Positions 15,039 through 23,785 of a DNA stretch of 64,000 bases are shown here, in pieces. The stretch is from Bacteroidaceae bacterium. Its GTDB lineage: Bacteria; Bacteroidota; Bacteroidia; Bacteroidales; Bacteroidaceae. Positions within the stretch are counted from its first letter, which is position 1; each line of letters starts with the position of its first letter. The DNA is taken from NCBI GenBank assembly GCA_017428785.1, contig JAFRQD010000030.1, forward strand, positions 62,001 through 126,000, read 5' to 3'. Position numbers and translations under genes: made by a program. Below the pieces are notes generated by a model, which saw only the letters and a program-made list of their open reading frames with translations, ran no database searches and had not been told where the DNA came from.

Positions 15039-16466
15039 TTAGTCAATCTTGTAGAACTCTTCCCAGCCGCGGCGTGGGGGCATGCCGGTGAGCATGGCGT
15101 TGGCGAACTCGTTGTTTGTGAACTTCTTTGTCCTCGGGTCGAAGAAGAGCTGGGTGTTGAGGCGCTGTGCGATGACACCGAGGCAGAACACCTGGCAGAG
15201 CACGCCGGCTATCTGGAAGGGCGAACGCGTCTTCTCTTCTCCCTTGCAGGCACGCAGGAAGTTGACATAGTGGTTGCTCGGGCTCTTGGGCACCTGCGGC
15301 AGCTTGTCCTTCATGGCCTCTGCCTTCTCCTTCGGGATGATTTCGAGCGTGCTGCCATGGCTTGCGCCCTTGAAGGTGAGGTCGCGCCCGTAGATGATCT
15401 TTCCGGGGTTGATCTTCTGCTGCGTGTACTCGCCCTGACCGCTTGCGGGGATGCCGTCGGCCAGTTTGCTCTCGCCGTAGCCCTCGGGCAGTGGCGGCAG
15501 GTTGTCGGTGCCGTCGTACCAGATGACGTCGCATGGAGGCATGTTGCCGCGAGCGCCGAAGCGGAACTCTATGGTGCTCGAGAAGGGATAGAAGAACTCG
15601 TTGTGGTTCTTCGCGTACTTCATGTTAATCTCGTAAGGCAGTCCGAGGTTGAGGAACTCGTGCACCGTGTCGAGCAGATGAGCGCCCCAGTCACCGAGAG
15701 CTCCCATGCCGAAGTCGTACCAGCTGCGCCAGTCGCCTTGATGGTAGAGCTTGCTGAAGTTATGGTAGCGGATGCCGCCGTGCCAGGTGTCGTAGTCCAT
15801 GCCTTCGGGGATGGGATCGCCCTCCGGCATCTTCGTCATGTTCCAGTCGTACTTGTGCCAACGGCGGTCGTTGTTCATGTGAGCCACCACCTTCGTCACA
15901 TCCTTGATGATGCCGGCTTCCTGCCATGCCTTGAACTGGAAGTAGTTGGCCTCGGAGTGTCCCTGGTTGCCCACCTGAGTGGCGAGTTCGGGATGACGGT
16001 TTGCCATCTCGATGAGGATTTCGCCCTCTTGGAAGGTACGGATGAGGGGCTTCTCGCAATAGACGTGCTTGCCGTGCTTCATGGCAGCCATGCAGACGAA
16101 GAAATGCGTGTGGTCGGGCACGCTGACTGCCACAGCGTCGAACTTGTCGCTGTACTCGTCAAAGAGCTTGCGGAAGTCGGTGAACCTCTTTGCGTCGGGG
16201 TACATGTTCAGCACCTTCTGGCACTGCTTGCCCTGCAGGTCGACGTCGCAAAGCGCCACCACATCCACCATGTTCGTCTTCGCGAACTCGTCGATGTTCT
16301 GCTGACCGCGGTTGCCGATACCGATGTAGGCAATCTTCACTTTCTCACTCTTGGGCGCTGCAGCAGGCTGCTGTTTCTTCTTGGCAGCCAACATCTCGCC
16401 GGGAGCAAAAGCCATGCCGGCTGTTGCCATTCCCATTCCTTTTAGAAAATCTCTTCTTGTTGACAT
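15039..16466 (-). CDS. Exported Gfo/Idh/MocA family oxidoreductase
   Basis: The N-terminus STRRDFLKGMGMATAGMAF has the twin-arginine pattern, so the protein is probably exported folded with its nicotinamide cofactor. The dinucleotide-binding loop is IAYIGIGNRGQQNI; the EKP motif follows in HGKHVYCEKPL. A C-terminal beta-sheet domain completes the 475 residues. In the 3-keto-glycoside route, such enzymes oxidise the sugar at C3 for the neighbouring DUF1080 lyase or hydrolase. It is the first gene of the glycan block and has an excellent promoter. Family certain; pathway inferred from the pairing. Confidence 0.9.
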   Translation of the reverse strand: MSTRRDFLKGMGMATAGMAFAPGEMLAAKKKQQPAAAPKSEKVKIAYIGIGNRGQQNIDEFAKTNMVDVVALCDVDLQGKQCQKVLNMYPDAKRFTDFRKLFDEYSDKFDAVAVSVPDHTHFFVCMAAMKHGKHVYCEKPLIRTFQEGEILIEMANRHPELATQVGNQGHSEANYFQFKAWQEAGIIKDVTKVVAHMNNDRRWHKYDWNMTKMPEGDPIPEGMDYDTWHGGIRYHNFSKLYHQGDWRSWYDFGMGALGDWGAHLLDTVHEFLNLGLPYEINMKYAKNHNEFFYPFSSTIEFRFGARGNMPPCDVIWYDGTDNLPPLPEGYGESKLADGIPASGQGEYTQQKINPGKIIYGRDLTFKGASHGSTLEIIPKEKAEAMKDKLPQVPKSPSNHYVNFLRACKGEEKTRSPFQIAGVLCQVFCLGVIAQRLNTQLFFDPRTKKFTNNEFANAMLTGMPPRRGWEEFYKID

Positions 16467-16507
16467 AATAATTGCTTTTTATTGTTGTATTTCGTATTTT
16501 CTGCGCA

Positions 16508-16538
16508 CAAAGTTAGCAAAAATAATCGCATCATCAAA
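16508..16538 (-). promoter_or_regulatory. Promoter of the glycan block
   Basis: On the minus strand TTTG (16535-16538), exactly 19 bases, TAACTTTG (16508-16515); the start codon is about 40 bases on. It is the only strong promoter seen for the genes from 16466 down to 11839. Confidence 0.87.
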
Positions 16539-16607
16539 GGTTTTGCAGTCAAAAGATGTACAATGCCGCTTATTTCGTTAATTTATAGGGTTTACGGGCA
16601 TAAAAAA

Positions 16608-16695
16608 CGCCGCCTGCGGAAATGGCAAACGCCGCAGCCGGGGATTGCCATCGCCGCACGCGGGGATTGCCAACGCCGCACGCGGCGTTTTGCAT
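16608..16695. repeat. Four-unit 22-base GC element, copy 2
   Basis: Units start at 16608, 16630, 16652 and 16674. The left end reads AAAAAACGCCGCC and the right end GCGGCGTTTT. It lies between the promoter of the glycan block and the terminator of the next gene pair. Confidence 0.9.
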
Positions 16696-16732
16696 CCCCC
16701 TACAGCCCCATAAAAAAGCCCATACAGATAAC

Positions 16733-16764
16733 AAAAAAGCAGGAGGTGCAACAACACCTCCTGC
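16733..16764 (-). terminator. Rho-independent terminator
   Basis: A perfect 10-base stem (GCAGGAGGTG/CACCTCCTGC, 16739-16748 with 16755-16764) and a 6-base loop are followed on the minus strand by six T. It ends the transcript carrying the large secreted protein and the small protein. Confidence 0.93.
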
Positions 16765-16792
16765 TCTCTTTATCGAACTGACAAACAGCAGA

Positions 16793-16963
16793 TTACCATT
16801 CGTCGCTCCAAATGTTCTTGTCTGTAATCACATTGTTGTTCTCTTCCTTCGCCCAACCGCCATTACCGCCTTCAACCGTAGTTTCTGACATGTTAATGAG
16901 AAGACTTTCATTAATTTGTATCTTTATGACGAGAGCCTCAGGGCTTTGATATGTTTTCTTCAT
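16793..16963 (-). CDS. Small MKKxYxxPE protein, 56 residues, unknown function
   Basis: This short frame runs ATG (16963) to TAA (16793), 40 bases after the large secreted protein gene and just before a strong terminator. It begins MKKTYQSPEALVIKIQI, then ESLLINMS, a Gly/Asn-rich middle (EGGNGGWAKEENNN), and an acidic aromatic end (NIWSDEW). There is no signal peptide. The layout is shared with the 60-residue protein at 58967-59149, also directly after a large secreted protein. Proteins of this shape are common in Prevotella-like genomes but I know no function. A precursor of a modified peptide, or a partner of the upstream protein, are guesses. Confidence 0.75.
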   Translation of the reverse strand: MKKTYQSPEALVIKIQINESLLINMSETTVEGGNGGWAKEENNNVITDKNIWSDEW

Positions 16964-17003
16964 TTCTTTAGGGAATTAAGAGTTCTTACTATCATAAACA
17001 TTC

Positions 17004-20000
17004 TCACTTCACGACAATCTTCTTGCCGTTCATAATGTTGATGCCCTTCTGCATCTTGCTGATGCGCTGTCCGGCGAGATTGAAGATAAGGCCGTTAGAG
17101 TCCTTCAGGTCATTAAGGTCCTTAATGGCGGTTGCATCGTCGTCGAAGTTGAGCGCAAAGCCCTTGACACCACTGCCACTGCCTGCGATATAAGCACGGT
17201 TGGCATTCAGTTTGGTGCCTGCCCAGTGGTAGAAGCCCACATTGTCGCCGTCCTTACCGAGGACATAATTGGCTGCACCGTCGAAGTTAGCGATTTCAAG
17301 ATAGGTGCCAGTGAGAGCAGTGCCTGATACAGGTGTGGTAGTATAGTTAGTGCCAATCGTTGCCGTTGCAGAACCGCTTGTGCCAACAAGCAGAACAGGA
17401 GTGCCAGCATCAACTGCTTCGGTGATAGCAGACATAGTAAGCTCTGTTCCCTCGCCCCTGTCAAGTGTGTAAGCTGTAGTAGCATCGTCAAGCGTCACAT
17501 CGAATGGAACGCAGAAAGTAGCATAGTAGCTGCCACCAACACCATTGAGAGGAATGGTGAAAGTCTCGGCCTCTTCGAATATCCATTGTGCTGTAGCAGC
17601 TGTAGATGCACTACCTACAACTTGATTGCTTTCATTGACAGAATAGTAAGAATAAGGTAAGTACACAGCATTACTACCTTCACCATTGCCAAGACAGTGA
17701 GCAAAAGCAACCTGACCTGGAACTGTGATGCTAAAGTGAGCATATTTACCAGCGCCTGCAGCATCTAACAAAGCAGCATAAGAAGCGGTATAACACCAGC
17801 CCAATTCCAATCCCTGAGTTGCAAAATAAGTTTTGCTATCACGAACTATAGCTTGAACGATTGAACCAGCCACAGGTGCATCAACATCAGCATAAATACC
17901 ACCAGCAGACTTTACATTCAGGTACTTGTTGTTGCTAACATTCTTGATAACATAGAACTTACCATTTTCAGGGTAAATAATACCTGCATCCTTTGCAGAA
18001 ACGATGTCTTGATATTCTTGGTAGGTGAAAGTCTGGGCAGAAAGCTGCGAGGCATAGGTCTGAACAATAGCTGCTGCTGTTTCTTGTTTGATACCGAAAG
18101 GCTTGCCAATGGTTTCTGAAGGTTCACTTTGAGCAAGGTCTTCTGTATTGGCAAAGATGTATGGCAGAGCCTCAGCCTTCACGAAATCATAATAGTTGTC
18201 AACAACATCTTCTACACGGAAGGTCGAACCGTTGTCTGCTGCAGCACTAGCATTATCCCAGAACTTCAAGGTGCTGTTTACGTCATTTACATAGGTGTTA
18301 TCTGTACCTGTCACCTTCAGAGTGAAACCATCGTTATTTTTGCAGAGTGTCCATGTGTATGAGCCACTACGCATCACAGCATTTTCGCCATCTTTGGTCA
18401 GTGTATTGCCATTTCCGGATGCCTTGTTATAAACAACCAATGCATAGGGATTACCAGAGAATGCCCAACGATAATTATCTTCATTCTTCTGTTCAATAGT
18501 GGCAGTTCCTAAGGAGTAAGGCTCCGAGTCACCTTTTGATACATATTTAGTGCCACGAATGCTCATGTTATACCATGTTGCTTCATCATAGCTTGGCGAC
18601 AAGACGAATGGCAGGCCTGAATATGTTGCAGTAAACTCAACGGTCGTACTAGGCTGACTAATGGTAACATCAACAGAGTTGTATGTGCAGAAGTCACGCT
18701 TAAATTCAGCAGGAAGAGTAGTTATGTTAGCACCCAATTCTGTACCAATAGGTTCAGAAGTGAAGAGGACATTGCCAGAGACATCCTTTACTTTGTAAGT
18801 AACCGTGTAAGAGGGGTGGAAGAACTCTTCAAGGGCTGCCAAAGCTGCTGTCGGGTCGAAAGCCTCAGCCTCTTCAATGGTGTATTGGCAACCATCGTCC
18901 CATTGGCTGGAACTTGCTCCCCAAGTATTGAAGACCAAACCATAAGGATAGGCTTGACTATTGGAAGCATTGAAGATTTTACTGGTACTTCCGTCAAAAC
19001 GAATCTCATACAAAGGACTAGTTGTTAAAGAGAATACGATGCGGTCTCTGGTGCCTGTTACTGTATTGGCTAAAGGTGCCTCCGTGCTAACACCTGCATA
19101 TGTGACAAACTTTGCATCGTCAACGCTGTAGAGATAATTGTTGCCTTCATAGTTGATGATGGCAAACTTCTTGGCAGAAATATTCAAACTGCTCTTGACA
19201 ACAGCTGCCAAATATGTGGTTTCGCCACTTGTATATGTTGAGAGTTCGTAACGCTTGTTCTCGCGTGTCTTGATGTAATAGGACTTGTTATTGTTTAAGC
19301 CAGTGAGAGGATTAACAATGTTTGCATTCTTCAGGGTGCGTGTCACCTTGATGGTGCAGTCCGTTGTTCCAATAGTTCCCTCTGTTGTATAGTTGTAATA
19401 GTAGTCATACCTAAGCGAAGAAGGAATGTTAACTGCACTACTAGGTTCTTGAGATACAGTTTCACTGCTTACAGACGTTGTACCGTCACTTTCGTACAGA
19501 TTGTAAGTTACATTTATCATTGAAACAGACGAGGTCAAAGTTGCCTTGTAATATGGCCACCATGTACCACCTCCAGAATACGAACAACCAGGTGCATAGG
19601 TACCATAGTCTGTGTGATTAAGAGCAACACGCCCTGCGCCAACAGGGTATGCACCATTAGTGGGAGTGTTTGAAGTTAGGAAAACAATATAATAAGTTGT
19701 TCCACCTGTTAATGTAACCGTATTATCAAAAGTATAGGTATACAATTGTACTGCGCTGGGAGTAATACTATTATTAGATACAGCCACAACATCAGCTTCA
19801 TTTAGTGTGGTCGTTGAATAACTGGTAGCTATTGCGATGTAGCGTACCATGCTAGTATTCACCTCATGCATAATTTGGAATTCAGTTAATGTAAATTCCG
19901 TAGTTGTTGAACCTGGTGTCGTAGCACCAAACCATTCGAGACCTGCCTTACCGCCAGATGCTTGTGTCCATCCTGATTTACTTTCCCAGGTGATTGTCTC

Positions 20001-20060
20001 TGCCCAAGCCCCAATAGTTGCAACGAGAGCGAGGAGAAATAAAGATAGTTTTTTCTTCAT
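17004..20060 (-). CDS. Large secreted protein with C-terminal GQR tail
   Basis: The 1018-residue protein has a clean signal peptide (MKKKLSLFLLALVATIGAWA). The next 150 residues are Ser/Thr/Tyr-rich and beta-type (TYYIVFLTSNTPTNGAYP), then several repeated modules of the kind NKSYYIKTRENKRYELS, FYVIKNVSNNKYLNV and YYATFCVPFDVTL, and a final tail GLIFNLAGQRISKMQKGIN with GKKIVVK. The tail is nearly the same as that of the protein at 55377-58967, and may be an export or anchoring signal. No catalytic motif is recognised. The gene is visibly richer in A+T than its neighbours. The small MKKxY protein follows at once. Probably a surface or secreted adhesin-like protein; function unknown. Confidence 0.75.
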   Translation of the reverse strand: MKKKLSLFLLALVATIGAWAETITWESKSGWTQASGGKAGLEWFGATTPGSTTTEFTLTEFQIMHEVNTSMVRYIAIATSYSTTTLNEADVVAVSNNSITPSAVQLYTYTFDNTVTLTGGTTYYIVFLTSNTPTNGAYPVGAGRVALNHTDYGTYAPGCSYSGGGTWWPYYKATLTSSVSMINVTYNLYESDGTTSVSSETVSQEPSSAVNIPSSLRYDYYYNYTTEGTIGTTDCTIKVTRTLKNANIVNPLTGLNNNKSYYIKTRENKRYELSTYTSGETTYLAAVVKSSLNISAKKFAIINYEGNNYLYSVDDAKFVTYAGVSTEAPLANTVTGTRDRIVFSLTTSPLYEIRFDGSTSKIFNASNSQAYPYGLVFNTWGASSSQWDDGCQYTIEEAEAFDPTAALAALEEFFHPSYTVTYKVKDVSGNVLFTSEPIGTELGANITTLPAEFKRDFCTYNSVDVTISQPSTTVEFTATYSGLPFVLSPSYDEATWYNMSIRGTKYVSKGDSEPYSLGTATIEQKNEDNYRWAFSGNPYALVVYNKASGNGNTLTKDGENAVMRSGSYTWTLCKNNDGFTLKVTGTDNTYVNDVNSTLKFWDNASAAADNGSTFRVEDVVDNYYDFVKAEALPYIFANTEDLAQSEPSETIGKPFGIKQETAAAIVQTYASQLSAQTFTYQEYQDIVSAKDAGIIYPENGKFYVIKNVSNNKYLNVKSAGGIYADVDAPVAGSIVQAIVRDSKTYFATQGLELGWCYTASYAALLDAAGAGKYAHFSITVPGQVAFAHCLGNGEGSNAVYLPYSYYSVNESNQVVGSASTAATAQWIFEEAETFTIPLNGVGGSYYATFCVPFDVTLDDATTAYTLDRGEGTELTMSAITEAVDAGTPVLLVGTSGSATATIGTNYTTTPVSGTALTGTYLEIANFDGAANYVLGKDGDNVGFYHWAGTKLNANRAYIAGSGSGVKGFALNFDDDATAIKDLNDLKDSNGLIFNLAGQRISKMQKGINIMNGKKIVVK

Positions 20061-20170
20061 AATTTTATAAAAGGGTTAATTAATAATGATGTCGTCTTTT
20101 GGGGGTAGCAGAGGCTGCTTTATAATAAATAATAATTGTACGCGCGCGATAAGACACACGCGAGTGGCGA

Positions 20171-20178
20171 CAAAGGTA
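20171..20178 (-). promoter_or_regulatory. -7 box TACCTTTG for the large secreted protein gene
   Basis: TACCTTTG on the minus strand, about 110 bases ahead of the start codon. The -33 region is weak. The implied leader is long and contains an alternating GCGCGCG stretch. Confidence 0.6.
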
Positions 20179-20306
20179 AATGTTTTATGTGCACTCCCCG
20201 CAACTTTATGCGTTAAAGTTTGTTAATCGTTCGCGTTTTGAACAAACGAAGGACAATTAGGCGATGCATGGCGCAGCCGAAAACCCTATATGTCTAATTG
20301 GCAAGC

Positions 20307-20438
20307 AACACGCATGCAGCTTGAAAAATCCTCATGTGAACTTCGCGAAATCCTCATGTGAACTTTGCCAAATCCACATGTGAACTTTGCCAAATCCACG
20401 CGTGCTTTTCAAGCTATCCACATATCGTCTTCAAACAG
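20307..20438. repeat. 22-base array, TCCACATGTGAAC type, bracketed by an inverted repeat
   Basis: Units start at 20329, 20351, 20373, 20395 and 20417; 20307-20328 is a diverged leading unit. Three central units carry TCCTCATGTGAACTT or TCCACATGTGAACTT. AGCTTGAAAA (20318-20327) and TTTTCAAGCT (20406-20415) are perfect inverted copies enclosing the array. It fills the gap downstream of trpS; the rest of 20061-20306 shows only the promoter box. Confidence 0.88.
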
Positions 20439-20453
20439 AACCTCTTACAGCTC

Positions 20454-21610
<1,157 letters not shown>

Positions 21611-21616
<6 letters not shown>

Positions 21617-23449
21617 AAACATCTTATCTATTTGCTCCTGCTGGAGGATGGTGAGTATTGTCTTTCCGTTGGGTGTGAGGTTAGGATTGCTGCATTGGAA
21701 GAGGTCGCCGATGAGTGTCTCCATCTGCACTGTTGTAAGCACTTCGCCCACTTCGATGGCATTGCTGCGGGCCAAGACAAGGGCCAGCTGGTGGTGAAGG
21801 GCGTCGGCATGTGCGCCGTCCTGCTGCTTGACAGATTCCACCATCTGCTGCACCACAGCCACAGGGTTGGCTTGTCCCGAAGGTGTTCCCACGATGGAGA
21901 AACTGCTGCCACCAAGCGGCGTGATGTCGAAACCAAGTGCCTTTACATCGTCGAGGATGCCTGTCAGGAGGGCGGCATCGGATGGCGAGAGCTCCAACAA
22001 CTCAGGGAAGAGAAGGCCTTGTGTGGCTGTGTTGTGCTCTTGCATCTGCTTCATGTAACGCTCATAGAGGATGCGTATGTGGGCTCGTCGCTGGTCGACC
22101 ATCATCAAGCCCGATTGCACAGCGGTCAGGATGTACTGGCCTTTGTACTGATAGTGCTGCGAGCTGATTTCCTGGCTCTCTTGGAAAAGAGAAGAGGCAG
22201 GGAGCGAGGGGCAGAGGGCAAGAGGATTACCCTGAAGGTCTGAAGTCTTCTGGTATTCTCTTGCCCCTTGCTCCTTGCCCCCTGCCCCCTCGAAAAGCTT
22301 CTCCCACTGACGGGCTGGCTTGCTTCTCTCGCTGTGGCTGCTGAAGGGATTGTAGGAGGGATTGACCTGTACCCTGGGCACCTTTACATCGCTAAGACCT
22401 CTCGCATCGTAGGTCGGAATATCGGGACGCCCCTCCACATCGAAGTCGATGGTGGGCACCGCGTTGAACTTGCCCAAGGCATCGCGTACAGCAGCAAGAA
22501 TAATGCTCCATATCTCCTGCTCGTTCTCGAACTTTATTTCTGTCTTCGTGGGATGGATGTTCACGTCGATGTTGGCAGGGTCCACCTGGAAGAAGATGAA
22601 GTACGGCACTTGGTCGCCTTCGGGGATAAGATGGCTGAAGGCCTCCATCACAGCATAATGGAAGCGAGGGTGACGCATGAAGCGTCCGTTGACAAAGAGA
22701 TACTGCGAGGCACCCTTCTTGCGTGCAGCCTCGGGTTTGCCCACGAAGCCGCTTATCTTCACTAGCGACGTCTCCACTTGCAATGGCAACAGCTGTTCGC
22801 TGAGTCTCTTGCCAAAGATGCCTACGATGCGCTGCAAGCTTCCGCCAGCCGGCAACTGCATCAGCCTGTTGCCGTTACTCGAAAGCGTGAACGCCACGGA
22901 GGGATTGACCAGGGCAATGCGCTCGAAGTCCTGTATGATGTTGTTCAGTTCTGTCTGGTTCGACTTGAGGAACTTCCTTCGTGCCGGCACATTGAAGAAG
23001 AGGTTGCTGACCTCGAAGTTGGCTCCCACGGGACACGAGCAAACCTCTTGCGAGACGACACGCGAGCCCTCGAGACACAACTGCACGCCCAACTCCTGCT
23101 CTGCCGTTCGGGTCGTGAGCTTGACTTGCGACACAGCGGCAATGGAGGGCAAAGCCTCGCCGCGAAAGCCCATTGTCTGGAGCGTGAAGAGGTCCTCAGC
23201 CTTCGCTATCTTCGATGTCGCATGCCGCTCGAACGCCATTCGGGCATCCGTCTCGGTCATGCCCTTGCCATCGTCGATAACCTGTATGGACGTACGACCC
23301 GCATCCTGCACCAGCACATCGACCGTAGAGGCACCGGCATCGATGGCATTCTCCATCAGTTCCTTGATGACGGATGCCGGGCGCTGCACCACCTCGCCAG
23401 CTGCTATCTGGTTGGCAACGGAATCAGGAAGAAGGTGTATGATGTCCAC
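21611..23449 (-). CDS. mutL: DNA mismatch repair protein MutL
   Basis: The GHKL ATPase motifs are intact: ELMENAIDAGA (E33, N34), DDGKGM (59-64), GFRGEALPSIA (94-104). The MutL-specific fold continues to about residue 330; a variable linker (about 340-430) leads to the C-terminal dimerisation domain. The endonuclease-type motif DQHA..E is degenerate (VDQRRAHIR), so nicking activity is doubtful. Residues about 384-417 of the linker are encoded by two facing 7-base arrays (22197-22295). At 612 residues the length is normal. It works with MutS in mismatch repair. Confidence 0.96.
22197..22295. repeat. Facing 7-base arrays inside mutL
   Basis: GGCAGGG, AGCGAGG, GGCAGAG, GGCAAGA (22197-22224) faces TTGCCCC, TTGCTCC, TTGCCCC, CTGCCCC (22261-22288). 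The arms are near-complementary and enclose about 36 bases. They are read in frame as a linker peptide. Confidence 0.8.
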
Positions 23450-23490
23450 GGAAACTATTTACGATTTAATAATTGACTATTTACTATCTC

Positions 23491-23784
23491 TTATCTCACG
23501 CCCGTCAGCAGGAAGCGCCATAGGATTATCAGAGCAAAGACAAGCGCGATGACTATCGGCCATCCCAGCTTCGAACCATGCTCCTTATGTCTTTGGGCAC
23601 GAGGAGTATAGTTGATGAATGTGCCGCGGAACTTGTCGGGATCATAAGGAGCATCGTTCGCCGGTGCTTCACCCTGCTCACGCTTCACCTCATCGACCAG
23701 TTTCTGCAAACGGTCGCGCGATTCATCCGTATAGATGCTTACCCTGCGGAAGCTGCGTGGCTTCCTCGTACTGAACAGATTCAT
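23491..23784 (-). CDS. Small conserved protein with C-terminal membrane segment
   Basis: A 97-residue protein: a basic N-terminus (RKPRSFRRVSIYTDE), a charged helix (about 22-38), and one membrane helix near the end (WPIVIALVFALIILWRFLL). No enzyme motif. It starts one base before the OstA stop codon region and lies 41 bases ahead of mutL, so it is translated with the envelope genes. The place beside ostA is typical for Bacteroidales, which suggests an envelope role, but this is inference. Confidence 0.75.
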   Translation of the reverse strand: MNLFSTRKPRSFRRVSIYTDESRDRLQKLVDEVKREQGEAPANDAPYDPDKFRGTFINYTPRAQRHKEHGSKLGWPIVIALVFALIILWRFLLTGVR

Positions 23785-23785
23785 T

